NCBI GenBank assembly: GCA_023437305.1
Contig: JAEZGN010000019.1
Span: 12,259-76,258 of the forward strand
Reading direction: 5' to 3'
From: Bacteroidota bacterium
GTDB taxonomy: Bacteria > Bacteroidota > Bacteroidia > Bacteroidales > Dysgonomonadaceae
Length of the DNA stretch: 64,000 bases
The notes under the pieces are model-generated. The model saw nothing but the letters and a program-made list of their open reading frames with translations. It did no database searches and had not been told where the DNA came from. Shown one piece after another: positions 8,015-18,043 of this stretch (positions are counted from its first letter, which is position 1; each line of letters begins with the position of its first letter). Position numbers and translations under genes: made by a program.

Positions 8015-9199
8015 ATGAAAACACCTAAAATTGTTTTGTTGATGCTGCTCATAACATCAGTTATAAGTGTAAATGCTCAAAAAAATTATCCATTCGACGG
8101 ATTGAATATGAACATGGGTAATTTATCCAGATTATCGGATGCAAAAACCAGATCTATCAGTCCTGAAAATTACACAGGTGAGAAAGGTAAAGGAGGAATG
8201 GCCGATCCTGTAGCAGATAAGGATATTCGTAACAAAGCTAATGCTTGGTATGCTGCCAGAGGATTAGGTAAAGGTTGGAAAGTTAATCCTTTCATTATTG
8301 TGAAGCCCGGAGAGACGATAACAATAGCTGAAATTGACGGGCCGGGAGCTATACAACAAATATGGATGACGCCGACCGGAAATTGGAGGTTTACAATCAT
8401 TCGTATGTATTGGGATGATGAAAAAGAACCATCGGTAGAATGTCCTGTTGGTGATTTTTTTGCTAGTGCATACAATGAATATGCTCAATTGTCATCTTTA
8501 GCAATATGTGTAAATCCGGGAAGTTCATTTAATTGTTATTGGAAAATGCCTTTCAGAAAAAAAGCACGTATTACTATCGAAAATATAAATAGTGCAGAAG
8601 AAATGCGGTTGTATTATCAAATCAATTATACGCTGACAAATGTACCTGAAGATGAAGCTTACTTCCACGTACAATTCCGCAGATCCAATCCTACACAAGG
8701 TTCATTACATACCTTAATTGATGGAGTAAAAGGGAAAGGACAATTTGTAGGTACCTATATGGCGTGGCGCGTGAATGATAATTGCTGGTGGGGTGAGGGT
8801 GAAATCAAATTTTATATGGATGGAGACAAACAATACCCTACTATATGCGGAACCGGAACAGAAGATTATTTTTGCGGCTCATATAATTTTGAGAATAAAA
8901 AAACTCGCCAGTATCAAGAATTTACTACTCCATACGCAGGTATGCATCAGGTAATACGACCTGATGGATTGTATCAGGCTGTAACTGCTTTTGGGTTATA
9001 TAGATGGCATATACTTGATCCTATACGCTTCGATAAAGACTTACGTGTAGACATCCAGGATCTCGGCTGGCGACATGATGGACGATATAATAATCAAAAA
9101 TCTGATATATCTTCAACTGTATTCTGGTACCAGACCGAACCTCACGCTAAATTTCCACCTTTACCGGCTAAGGATGATCTCGAAATTCCACGATGGTGA
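8015..9199 (+). CDS. GH172 (DUF2961) glycoside hydrolase, exported
   Basis: A 394-residue protein with a signal peptide ending near VNAQ (residues 1-22). It has the DUF2961 double jelly-roll: IAEIDGPGAIQQIWMT (about 104-119), a central MYWDDEKEPSVECPVGDFF block (131-149), and the catalytic region GEGEIKFYMDG (260-270) with GTGTEDYF (279-286). By analogy with the characterised bifidobacterial alpha-fructofuranosidase, E261 or E263 and E283 are the likely catalytic pair. GH172 members split alpha-D-fructofuranosides or D-arabinofuranosides and usually oligomerise. Here the target is probably D-arabinofuranoside, because isomerase and kinase genes for D-arabinose lie in the same locus. It follows the transporter by 54 bases. 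Confidence 0.85.
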   Translation: MKTPKIVLLMLLITSVISVNAQKNYPFDGLNMNMGNLSRLSDAKTRSISPENYTGEKGKGGMADPVADKDIRNKANAWYAARGLGKGWKVNPFIIVKPGETITIAEIDGPGAIQQIWMTPTGNWRFTIIRMYWDDEKEPSVECPVGDFFASAYNEYAQLSSLAICVNPGSSFNCYWKMPFRKKARITIENINSAEEMRLYYQINYTLTNVPEDEAYFHVQFRRSNPTQGSLHTLIDGVKGKGQFVGTYMAWRVNDNCWWGEGEIKFYMDGDKQYPTICGTGTEDYFCGSYNFENKKTRQYQEFTTPYAGMHQVIRPDGLYQAVTAFGLYRWHILDPIRFDKDLRVDIQDLGWRHDGRYNNQKSDISSTVFWYQTEPHAKFPPLPAKDDLEIPRW

Positions 9200-9256
9200 A
9201 ATTATAAACTTAAAAAACGACTTATTAAATCTAATATCATTAAATAAATTTTTTAT

Positions 9257-11830
9257 ATGAAAAAGCTAGTATTACCAATTCTAACAGTGTTGGTGACGGT
9301 TGTTATACTCTCAGCCTGCCAAGAAAGTAAGGCTCCTGACTCGGGACAAAAAGAGAGTTATGATACGTCGTATGAAGGAGAATACCTTAATAGAGTAGCC
9401 TTTCCCATTGGCGGGATAGGAGGTGGTATGTTTTGTATCGAAGGCACAGGTGCTATATCAAATATGTCGGTAAGGCATCAGCCTGATTTATTCAATGAGC
9501 CGAATATGTTTGCAGCAATCCATGTAAAAGGAATAGAAAACGGCTCGAAAGTTCTGGAAGGACCTGTTCCTGATAGGAAAAAATTTGGGGATAGGGAATC
9601 TGCATTAGGAGGGCCATTAAAATCGTGGGGATTACCTCGCTTCGAGGATGTGAAATTTAAATCCAGATTTCCTTTTGCTACTATAGATTTATCAGATAAA
9701 GATGTTCCTCTAAATGTGCAAATTAAAGCATGGAGCCCATTTATTCCAACAGATAACGACAACTCTAGTTTACCTGTAGGGGCTTTTGAATACACATTTG
9801 CAAACAATTCTTCACAAGAAGTAGAGGCTATATTTTCATATAATTCAGTCAATTTTATGAAAAGAACAAATAAAGCTCCTAATAATGTAAAACCTATAAA
9901 AAATGGATTTGTTCTTACACAAGAAGCTCCTAAAGATGAAGAATATCAACAAGGTGAATTTGCAATCTTTACAGATGATGACAATACAAAGGTCAATCAT
10001 TGTTGGTTCCGTGGAGGATGGTGGGATCCGTTAACAATGGCATGGAATGCTGTCGCTGAAGGAGCTATATTAATGAATGATCCGGTAGAAAACAATGCAC
10101 CGGGAGGCTCTCTATACCTACCTTTCAAGGTTAAGCCGGGAGAAACAAAAACAATTCGTCTTTATATGGCATGGTATGTACCGAAGTCGAATATCAATAT
10201 AGGAAATGATGCTGTTACAGATACAGATAAGGGTGTGGCATGCCCTATAGTATATGGGGATGGATCTTCAACTAAGTATTATGAGCCATGGTATAGTGCC
10301 CGATTTAAAAATATCAACGAATTAGCTTCTTATTGGTCTGGAAACTACAATGATTTAAAGGCTAAAACAGAGTTGTTTACAAATGCTTTCTATGATACTA
10401 CATTACCATCAGAGGTCGTAGAAGCAGTCAGTGCCAATCTGTCTATATTGAAATCACCAACGGTTATGCGACAACATGATGGACGCCTTTGGAATTATGA
10501 AGGATGTGGCGATACATGGGGCTCTTGTCATGGTTCGTGTACTCACGTTTGGAATTATGCACAAGCAATACCTCATTTGTTCCCGGCACTAGAGAGAACA
10601 TTGCGTGAAACTGAGTTTTTTGTTAGTCAGGATAAAAAAGGACATCAAATGTTCCGTACCAATATCCCGATCCGTCCGGTTAAGCATGACTTTCACTCTG
10701 CATCTGATGGTCAGTTAGGAGGCATAATTAAGATGTATCGTGACTGGCGAATAAGTGGTAATACTCAATGGCTAAGAATGATGTATCCACAAGTAAAACA
10801 AAGTATCGACTATTGTATAAATGTTTGGGATCCACGAAGAACAGGAGCATTGGAAGAACCTCATCATAATACCTATGATATTGAATTTTGGGGACCCGAC
10901 GGAATGTGTACGAGTTTCTATACAAGTGCTTTGCAGAGTATTGTTCTTATGGGTAAAGCTTTGAATGAAAATGTTGCCGAATACGAAGATCTTTTGGCTA
11001 AAAGTGTAAACTACATGGAAACAAAACTATATGATGGTGAGTACTTTATTCAAGATATTCGTTGGAAAGATTTAAAATCGCCTGACCCTGTAGAGTTGTC
11101 AAAGACTAATTGGAATAGTGATTATTCAGCAGAAGCTCAAGCTCTGTTAGAGAAAGAAGGTCCGAAATATCAATATGGAAAAGGTTGTTTGTCGGATGGT
11201 ATATTAGGCAGTTGGATGGCTTTGGCCGCCGGAATGGAAGAGCCTATCAGTAAAGATAAGATCAAAAGCCATTTGGTTTCTATTCATAAATACAATTTGA
11301 AAAAAGACCTTAGTGATCATGCTAACCCTCAGAGACCAACATTTGCATTGGGTAAAGAAGGTGGATTGTTGCTTTGTACATGGCCTAAAGGAGGCAAACT
11401 CAGCATACCTTTTGTATACAGCGACGAAGTATGGACTGGTATCGAATATCAGGTAGCATCTCATCTTATATTTGAAGGTGAAGTGGAAAAAGGTCTTGAA
11501 ATAGTAAGAATATGCCGTGATCGTTACAATGGAAAAGTACGTAATCCTTACAATGAATATGAATGTGGAGCATGGTATGCAAGAGCATTGGCAAGCTATA
11601 GTTTGATACAGGCTCTTACCGGCGTTCGTTACGATGCAGTAGATAAAACATTATATGTAGATTCTAAAATAGGAGACAGTTTCTCATCTTTCTTATCTAC
11701 AGATACAGGGTTTGGCACTGTTAAACTGGAGAACGGGAAACCAATAGTGACCGTATACTATGGTAGCATAGATATTCAGAAGTGTAATGTTTCAGGTACA
11801 GAAACAGCATTTGAATCAAAATCTATTTAA
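9257..11830 (+). CDS. GH116 family lipoprotein glycosidase
   Basis: An 857-residue protein with a lipoprotein signal (LSAC, C21), so probably anchored to the outer or inner membrane. Residues about 45-320 form the GBA2-type beta-sandwich (PIGGIGGGMF near 50-59), and about 380-800 the (alpha/alpha)6 catalytic domain. By comparison with human GBA2 and bacterial GH116, E415 in NYEG is the likely nucleophile and D541 in NTYD the acid/base. Known GH116 enzymes are beta-glucosidases, beta-xylosidases and N-acetylglucosaminidases, with a retaining mechanism. It is followed after only 11 bases by the DUF6786 gene. The substrate in this locus is unknown; it may trim side groups from the glycan. Confidence 0.85.
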   Translation: MKKLVLPILTVLVTVVILSACQESKAPDSGQKESYDTSYEGEYLNRVAFPIGGIGGGMFCIEGTGAISNMSVRHQPDLFNEPNMFAAIHVKGIENGSKVLEGPVPDRKKFGDRESALGGPLKSWGLPRFEDVKFKSRFPFATIDLSDKDVPLNVQIKAWSPFIPTDNDNSSLPVGAFEYTFANNSSQEVEAIFSYNSVNFMKRTNKAPNNVKPIKNGFVLTQEAPKDEEYQQGEFAIFTDDDNTKVNHCWFRGGWWDPLTMAWNAVAEGAILMNDPVENNAPGGSLYLPFKVKPGETKTIRLYMAWYVPKSNINIGNDAVTDTDKGVACPIVYGDGSSTKYYEPWYSARFKNINELASYWSGNYNDLKAKTELFTNAFYDTTLPSEVVEAVSANLSILKSPTVMRQHDGRLWNYEGCGDTWGSCHGSCTHVWNYAQAIPHLFPALERTLRETEFFVSQDKKGHQMFRTNIPIRPVKHDFHSASDGQLGGIIKMYRDWRISGNTQWLRMMYPQVKQSIDYCINVWDPRRTGALEEPHHNTYDIEFWGPDGMCTSFYTSALQSIVLMGKALNENVAEYEDLLAKSVNYMETKLYDGEYFIQDIRWKDLKSPDPVELSKTNWNSDYSAEAQALLEKEGPKYQYGKGCLSDGILGSWMALAAGMEEPISKDKIKSHLVSIHKYNLKKDLSDHANPQRPTFALGKEGGLLLCTWPKGGKLSIPFVYSDEVWTGIEYQVASHLIFEGEVEKGLEIVRICRDRYNGKVRNPYNEYECGAWYARALASYSLIQALTGVRYDAVDKTLYVDSKIGDSFSSFLSTDTGFGTVKLENGKPIVTVYYGSIDIQKCNVSGTETAFESKSI

Positions 11831-11841
11831 ACTTATTAAGT

Positions 11842-13092
11842 ATGACTTTTAATCATTTGTCAGTTAATCGTTTAATTTTCGGCTTATCCTGTATTGCTTT
11901 ACTGGCTTGTGGAGGGAAGCATAAAAAAGAAGAAACTATGGAAATATATAAGAAAGGGACATTTGGTTACGATGTGAACTATTTAGCAGGGAAAGACAAG
12001 ATTGTGGTATTAAAGAGTGAAGATGAAAAATCTCAGGTATTAGTCTCTCCCGGATATCAGGCTAAAGTGTTCACGTCAACAGTCGATGGATTTAGTGGAA
12101 CTAGTCTGGGATATCTGAAGTATGAGGCCTTAGATTCGGACGAAATTAACGAGCACATGAACGGTTATGGTGGTGAAAACCGTTTATGGCTCGGTCCGGA
12201 GGGTGGTAAATACTCAATATACTTCAAGCCAGAGGTTGAGCAGGTGTATGCTAATTGGCATACACCCGCCCCTTTCGATACCGAGTCTTGGGATATTGTA
12301 TCTTCTTCAAGTAAGGAAGTAAGAATGAAGAAAAATATGAAATTGACCAATTATGTAGGTACAAACTTTAATGTAGATGTCAATAGGATGGTTAAAATTG
12401 TAGAGCCCGATCATATCGCTTCTTTATTAGGTATAACAGTAAATTTGGGAGTAAAATCTGTAGGTTATCTCACAGAAAATAGTCTTACTAATCTGGATAA
12501 CTTCGAATGGACTCCTCGTACTGGTACTATTTGTATCTGGATGCTTGATATGTATAATCCGGCTCCCAATTCTTTGACAATTGTTCCATATAACGAAGGT
12601 GATATCCAGAAGCTAGGGAAGATAGCTACTACTGACTATTTTGGGGAAATTCCTGCCGATAGATTAAAAATAGAGAATGGGGTTCTTTACCTTAAAACAG
12701 ATGGAAAAAACAGAAATAAACTTGGAATGAACGCTTTCCGAACAAAGGCTGTAGCCGGGAATTATGATCCTGATACTAAACTTTTAACCGTTACTACTTT
12801 TGATGTAAATAAAGAAGGAATATATCTCAATCAGGAATGGAATCCAAAGAAGGATCCATTGCTAGGAGATGCCATGAACGCATATAACGATGGTCCGTTA
12901 GAAGATGGAAGTATTATGGGACCTTTCTACGAAATAGAAAGCGCATCACCTGCTGCTTTTCTCAAGCCTGGAGAATCGTTAGTTCACCATCACAACGTAT
13001 ATCACTTTGTAGGAGAAGAAAAAGATCTGACGACTATTACTGAGAAAATTTTTGGAGTTTCGATAGATAAAATAAAGTCAATATTTCCTTAA
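11842..13092 (+). CDS. DUF6786 lipoprotein of the PUL
   Basis: A 416-residue lipoprotein with lipobox LLAC around residue 23 of MTFNHLSVNRL. Its pattern (LVSPGYQAKVFTST near residue 63, YGGENRLWLGPEGG near 110, YFKPEVEQVYANWHTPAPFDTE) fits DUF6786, a family predicted to have a galactose-mutarotase-like sandwich. Such proteins occur near glycosidases in Bacteroidetes, but no reaction is established to my knowledge. It could bind or reorient sugars, or act as a lyase or mutarotase. Only 11 bases separate it from the GH116 gene and 31 from fucI, so it belongs to the same operon. A LacI-operator-like sequence lies in its first codons (11863-11876). Confidence 0.7.
   Translation: MTFNHLSVNRLIFGLSCIALLACGGKHKKEETMEIYKKGTFGYDVNYLAGKDKIVVLKSEDEKSQVLVSPGYQAKVFTSTVDGFSGTSLGYLKYEALDSDEINEHMNGYGGENRLWLGPEGGKYSIYFKPEVEQVYANWHTPAPFDTESWDIVSSSSKEVRMKKNMKLTNYVGTNFNVDVNRMVKIVEPDHIASLLGITVNLGVKSVGYLTENSLTNLDNFEWTPRTGTICIWMLDMYNPAPNSLTIVPYNEGDIQKLGKIATTDYFGEIPADRLKIENGVLYLKTDGKNRNKLGMNAFRTKAVAGNYDPDTKLLTVTTFDVNKEGIYLNQEWNPKKDPLLGDAMNAYNDGPLEDGSIMGPFYEIESASPAAFLKPGESLVHHHNVYHFVGEEKDLTTITEKIFGVSIDKIKSIFP
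11863..11876. promoter_or_regulatory. possible LacI-type operator inside the DUF6786 gene start
   Basis: GTTAATCGTTTAAT matches the strong site at 6731-6744 in 13 of 14 positions. It lies within codons 8-12 of the DUF6786 lipoprotein. It could be an internal operator acting as a roadblock, or a chance match in AT-rich coding sequence. Confidence 0.3.
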
Positions 13093-13123
13093 CAAATCAA
13101 TATAATTATAAAATTAATAAATC

Positions 13124-14899
13124 ATGAAAAAAACAAATTACCCCAAAATAGGTATTCGCCCTATCATTGATGGTCGTCGTAGAGGCATACGAGAGTCGTT
13201 GGAGGATACAACTATGACTATGGCTAGAAATGTTGCTAAGTTTTATAGTGAGAATCTTAAATATCCTGATGGTAGTGCTGTGCAATGTGTGATTGCCGAC
13301 ACTTGTATTGGTGGAGTAAAAGAAGCTGCCAATTGTGCCGAAAAGTTTGAAAAAGAAAATGTAGGTTTATCTCTGTCGGTAACTCCGTGCTGGTGTTATG
13401 GCTCTGAAACTATAGATATGAATCCATTGATACCAAAAGCCATTTGGGGGTTCAACGGCACACAACGTCCGGGAGCTGTATATCTGGCTGCGGCATTGGC
13501 AGCACATAATCAAAAGGGTCTGCCCACTTTTGGTATCTATGGGCGCGATATACAAGACATAGGTGATACTACAATCCCTGCAGATGTACAAGAGAAACTT
13601 CTTCGTTTTGCAAAGGCTGGATTGACTGTGGCGATGATGCGAGGCAAATCTTATTTGGCAATAGGTACTGTCTCTATGGGAATTGCAGGGTCTATGGTCA
13701 ACCCTGATTTGTTACAAGAATATTTTGGTATGCGCACAGAATATGTAGACTGCTCAGAAATACTTCGAAGAGTACAACAAGAAATATATGACAAAGAAGA
13801 ATATAAGAAAGCCCTTGAATGGACAATCAAATACTGTAAACCAAATGAACTAGATGACCATAATCCTGATCATCTGAAACGGACACGTGAGCAAAAAGAT
13901 AAAGATTGGGAGTTTGTAGTTAAGATGACTCTTATTATGCGTGATCTAATGTATGGTAACGATAAATTGAAAAACATGGGATTTGAGGAAGAAGCTATGG
14001 GGCATAATGCTATTTCAGGAGGTTTCCAAGGACAACGTCAATGGACTGACTTTATGCCGAATGGAGACTTCTCGGAAGCATTACTCAATTCTTCTTTTGA
14101 CTGGAACGGAACGCGTGAACCTGCAGCATTTGCAACAGAGAACGATTATTTGAACGGTATATCTATGTTGTTGGGAAAATATCTGACTAATACAGCACAA
14201 ATCTTCTCTGATGTAAGAACTTATTGGAGTCCAGGATCGATTGAAAGAATTACAGGATGGAAGCCTGAGGGGCTTTTAAAAGATGGCGCCATTCATCTAA
14301 TTAATTCAGGGTCATCAACATTAGATGGTACTGGAGAACAAATGAGAGATGGAAAGCATGTAATGAAGCCATTCTGGGAAATTACAAATGAGGAAATAGA
14401 AAAGTGCCTGAAAAATACAAGTTGGGGACCGTCTTCTTTAGAATACTTTAGAGGAGGAGGATATTCTTCCAAATTTCTGACACGAGAAAATATGCCTGTA
14501 ACTATGTCTCGCTTAAATCTGGTTAAAGGTCTAGGGCCGGTACTTCAGATAGCAGAGGGATGGACAGCCCGTTTTCCTGAAAAGGCATTCAATATAATTG
14601 ATCAGCGTACCGACAAAACTTGGCCAAGTACATTCTTTGTACCTCGAACCACAGGCGAAGGTCGTTTCAAAGATGTGTATACAGTGATGAACAACTGGGG
14701 GGCTAATCATGGAGCTATTAGTTATGGACATATTGGGGCAGATCTTATTGCTTTGGCTGCAACACTTCGTATTCCTGTGAATATGCACAATGTGAATGAA
14801 GATAAGATTTTCCGTCCGAGTGCATGGGCTTCATTTGGATCAGATATAGAAGGTTCAGACTACAGAGCTTGCCATGCTTACGGACCTATTTATAAATAA
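13124..14899 (+). CDS. fucI: L-fucose / D-arabinose isomerase FucI
   Basis: A 591-residue cytoplasmic isomerase, the same length as E. coli FucI. The three metal ligands are present: E339 (ATEN), D363 (SDVRTYW) and H529 (NHG), matching E337, D361 and H528 of E. coli. It converts L-fucose to L-fuculose or, equally well known in enterics, D-arabinose to D-ribulose. No fuculose aldolase or fuculokinase is nearby; the kinase in the locus is an AraB-type ribulokinase at 31284. I therefore favour the D-arabinose reaction. It sits between the DUF6786 lipoprotein and the second GH116 gene in the same operon. Confidence 0.93.
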   Translation: MKKTNYPKIGIRPIIDGRRRGIRESLEDTTMTMARNVAKFYSENLKYPDGSAVQCVIADTCIGGVKEAANCAEKFEKENVGLSLSVTPCWCYGSETIDMNPLIPKAIWGFNGTQRPGAVYLAAALAAHNQKGLPTFGIYGRDIQDIGDTTIPADVQEKLLRFAKAGLTVAMMRGKSYLAIGTVSMGIAGSMVNPDLLQEYFGMRTEYVDCSEILRRVQQEIYDKEEYKKALEWTIKYCKPNELDDHNPDHLKRTREQKDKDWEFVVKMTLIMRDLMYGNDKLKNMGFEEEAMGHNAISGGFQGQRQWTDFMPNGDFSEALLNSSFDWNGTREPAAFATENDYLNGISMLLGKYLTNTAQIFSDVRTYWSPGSIERITGWKPEGLLKDGAIHLINSGSSTLDGTGEQMRDGKHVMKPFWEITNEEIEKCLKNTSWGPSSLEYFRGGGYSSKFLTRENMPVTMSRLNLVKGLGPVLQIAEGWTARFPEKAFNIIDQRTDKTWPSTFFVPRTTGEGRFKDVYTVMNNWGANHGAISYGHIGADLIALAATLRIPVNMHNVNEDKIFRPSAWASFGSDIEGSDYRACHAYGPIYK

Positions 14900-14944
14900 A
14901 ATGGAATCAGAAATTAAAGAATCACTCTAAATACTAACTATAAA

Positions 14945-17900
14945 ATGAAACAATATTATTCTATTATAACGACATTACTGTTTTTGTTTTCTATAACATT
15001 ACAAGCTCAATTATCTCCCGACCACAAAGTCTCGTTAAATAAGGGAGATATAAAAGCCTTTGTAGGAGATAAAGACAGTAGGGGAGAAAGGAAAATATAT
15101 AAAGGTGATGAACTTTTTACCATTGGAATGCCTTGTGGGGGTATCATGGCCGGGCAATTGTATGTTCGTGGCGACGGCACTTTAGCAAATTGGTGGATTG
15201 CTAATAATGCATATAATACAGGCTACGGAATAGATTGGCTACTTAATTTTGATACCCCTTTAGGCCCATGGAAAGTGTGTTATCAAACCTTCGAACCGAT
15301 GAGTTATATTGATCAGGGATTCAAAATAACAGTAGATGACGGCAAGAAGAAGACAACAAAGGAATTAAGCAAAAAAGACTTTGATGATATTTCTTTCATC
15401 GGCGAATATCCAATAGCATTTATCAATTATGCTTCTAAGCAGAATGATTTACCGGTACAAATAAGCTCTACTGTTTTTACTCCCTTTATTCCACTCAATG
15501 CAAAAGAATCTGCTACTCCGGCAACAATATTGAAATATAAGATAAAGAATGTATCAGGAAATAGTCTAAAGGTCGAACTGTCAGGCTGGATGCAGAATTT
15601 AGTTTGTATAGACCTTAAAGATAGGACAGGAGGAATGCTTCAAAATAGGGTGGTAAAAAACGGTGGGTTGACTTCGGTATATATGGAAATGGATCCAACA
15701 GTAAAAACTGAAGAAAAAAAATCTAGAACCCGCAAGGTTAAGGTTTTTGAAAATTTTGAATCTGGAAATTATCGAAATTGGACGGTTGAAGGTACTGCTT
15801 TTGGAGATAGACCTGCTTCTGGTGAATTGGGAAATCAAAATAAATTTGGAGGAGATTATGGTAGTGCATTGGCAAACTCTTATACCAACAGAGACAAGCC
15901 TACCGGAAAACTAACATCAAAATCTTTTACTATATCCGATAAATATATTTCTTTCAATATTGCAGGGGGATCACATCCAGGTAAAACCTGTATAAACTTA
16001 ATAATTGACGGTATTACTGTGCTAACGGCAACAGGAAACAATAGTGAAGACTTTCTTCCTCGCAACTGGGATGTTTCGAAATGGAGAGGTAAGAAAGCTT
16101 ATTTTGAAATTGTAGATGATGCCACTGCTGATTGGGGACATATTAGCGTAGATAACATCGAGTTTGCAAATGAACCCATAGAAACTCCTCGCATAAAAAT
16201 TGATGATAGACATGCTTACTTCGGCAATCTGGCTTTAACAGTCTTTGATTCCAATGCACGAGGTACAGCCGATACATCAAAAAGTGATGTGGAATATGCC
16301 GAATCTTATTTAGGAAGTAAGCTGAACGGTGGATTAACTAGTTCCGTAGATTTAAAACCCGGAGAAGAAAAAGAAATAACATTCGTATTATCTTGGTATT
16401 TCCCAAACAGGCCATTGAGCTATAAAGGGTCGGAATGGAATCGTCCATTACCTCCTAATTCTCCGGCTATTGGCAATATGTACGCTAACTGGTACAATTC
16501 ATCATTAGATGTTGTTGGTCAACTATACAAAAACTATAATAAACTTGAAAGAGAAACATTCACGTTTCATGACACATATTATAATCAGAATACACTCCCT
16601 TATTGGCTAACACAAAGAATTATGATGCCTATATCTATTCTTGCATCCGAAACTTGTCAATGGTGGGCAACAGACAAATTTTGGGCATGGGAAGGTGTTG
16701 GATCTTGTGAAGGTACTTGTACTCATGTATGGGGATATGCGCAGGCAATGGGAGCATTGTTTCCTGAGTTGGAAAGAAATCTAAGGGAAAAAACAGACTA
16801 TAGCGTTTCTCTTCAACCAGATGGGTCTATATTGTCTCGGAATGGTGAACATGGAGTTCTTATAGATGGACATGCAAGTGTGATATTACGTATGTACCGC
16901 GAGCATCTTATGACGAAAGACTATTTCTTCTTATCAAGAAATTGGGATAAAATAAAAAAATCACTCCAATACATTATCAATGAAGATGGTAATGAAGACG
17001 GACTGATTGTAAAAAAACAACCAAACACATATGATATATCTTTTCATGGCGCAAATACTTATGTTGGAGGCCTATATCTTGCAGCATTGCGTGCAGGAGA
17101 ACAAATGGCACTTATAATGAACGACCGTGAAGCCGCTGAATACTATAAAAGAATATATACAGCCGGTTCGAAGAATACAATGGATCGTCTTTGGAATGGT
17201 GAATATTTCATTCAAGATGTGGATGAAAAAGAATATCCGCAACACCAATATGGAAAAGGCTGCTTAAGCGATCAGTTATTTGGGCAAACATGGTCTGATT
17301 TGTTAAGACTCGGAGACATTTATCCTGTTCACAGTATTGATAAAGCTTTACAATCGGTATGGAAGTATAATTGGACAAATGATGTTGGTCCTCAATCTAA
17401 AGCACACTTGCCTGAAAGATATTATGCTCATGCTGGTGAACCGGGTCTCTTCATTTGTACATGGCCACATAGTAAACATCCGGGCGAAGATGGTGTGAGA
17501 TATAGAGATGAAGTATGGACAGGAATAGAGTATCAGGTAGCAACCAATATGATATTCAGAGGAATGATAGACGAAGGGCTTGCTATTGTTAAAGCCGTAC
17601 ATTCTCGCTATGATGGGAAAAAACATAACCCTTGGAATGAAATAGAATGCGGAGATCACTATGCACGGGCAATGGCTTCATACGGCATATTACATGCCGT
17701 ACAAGACTATTGGTATGATGGTCCTGCCGGAGTTATGGGATTTTCACCTAAACTAACAGCAAATAATTTTAAGGGATTTTTCACATCGGCTGAAGGCTGG
17801 GGAAATATTTCTCAGACCAGATCTAACAGTCAACAACAAAACTCGATAGACGTAAAATATGGCAGACTTTCGTTACAGAAAGTTATATTCTCCGTTCCGG

Positions 17901-18043
17901 AAGGAATGACTCCACAGAAAGTAGAAGTATATTGTAATGATAAGCAGGTGGCTTCTACATTTAATGTAAGTAACAAAATTGAAGTGTCATTTAAAAAATT
18001 AAATCTTAACAATGGTGATAAATTAAGAGTTGTTTTTCTGTGA
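14945..18043 (+). CDS. GH116 glycosidase with inserted jelly-roll domain, exported
   Basis: A 1032-residue secreted protein (signal peptide about 1-22, ending LQAQ). The N-terminal GH116 sandwich is interrupted at residues about 265-410 by a compact beta-rich domain (FENFESGNYRNW to WGHISVDNIEF). This domain resembles the N-terminal sandwich of some GH32 enzymes. The catalytic domain keeps E583 (WAWEG) as likely nucleophile and D697 (NTYD) as likely acid/base. No lipobox is seen, so it may be periplasmic. The inserted domain may hold a sugar chain near the active site. It is the last gene before a 330-bp gap leading to the first SusC gene. Confidence 0.83.
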   Translation: MKQYYSIITTLLFLFSITLQAQLSPDHKVSLNKGDIKAFVGDKDSRGERKIYKGDELFTIGMPCGGIMAGQLYVRGDGTLANWWIANNAYNTGYGIDWLLNFDTPLGPWKVCYQTFEPMSYIDQGFKITVDDGKKKTTKELSKKDFDDISFIGEYPIAFINYASKQNDLPVQISSTVFTPFIPLNAKESATPATILKYKIKNVSGNSLKVELSGWMQNLVCIDLKDRTGGMLQNRVVKNGGLTSVYMEMDPTVKTEEKKSRTRKVKVFENFESGNYRNWTVEGTAFGDRPASGELGNQNKFGGDYGSALANSYTNRDKPTGKLTSKSFTISDKYISFNIAGGSHPGKTCINLIIDGITVLTATGNNSEDFLPRNWDVSKWRGKKAYFEIVDDATADWGHISVDNIEFANEPIETPRIKIDDRHAYFGNLALTVFDSNARGTADTSKSDVEYAESYLGSKLNGGLTSSVDLKPGEEKEITFVLSWYFPNRPLSYKGSEWNRPLPPNSPAIGNMYANWYNSSLDVVGQLYKNYNKLERETFTFHDTYYNQNTLPYWLTQRIMMPISILASETCQWWATDKFWAWEGVGSCEGTCTHVWGYAQAMGALFPELERNLREKTDYSVSLQPDGSILSRNGEHGVLIDGHASVILRMYREHLMTKDYFFLSRNWDKIKKSLQYIINEDGNEDGLIVKKQPNTYDISFHGANTYVGGLYLAALRAGEQMALIMNDREAAEYYKRIYTAGSKNTMDRLWNGEYFIQDVDEKEYPQHQYGKGCLSDQLFGQTWSDLLRLGDIYPVHSIDKALQSVWKYNWTNDVGPQSKAHLPERYYAHAGEPGLFICTWPHSKHPGEDGVRYRDEVWTGIEYQVATNMIFRGMIDEGLAIVKAVHSRYDGKKHNPWNEIECGDHYARAMASYGILHAVQDYWYDGPAGVMGFSPKLTANNFKGFFTSAEGWGNISQTRSNSQQQNSIDVKYGRLSLQKVIFSVPEGMTPQKVEVYCNDKQVASTFNVSNKIEVSFKKLNLNNGDKLRVVFL

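Noticed and set aside
13124..14899. L-fucose catabolism as the main purpose of the locus
   Set aside because: The sugar isomerase is compatible, but fuculokinase and fuculose-phosphate aldolase are absent and the kinase is AraB-type.
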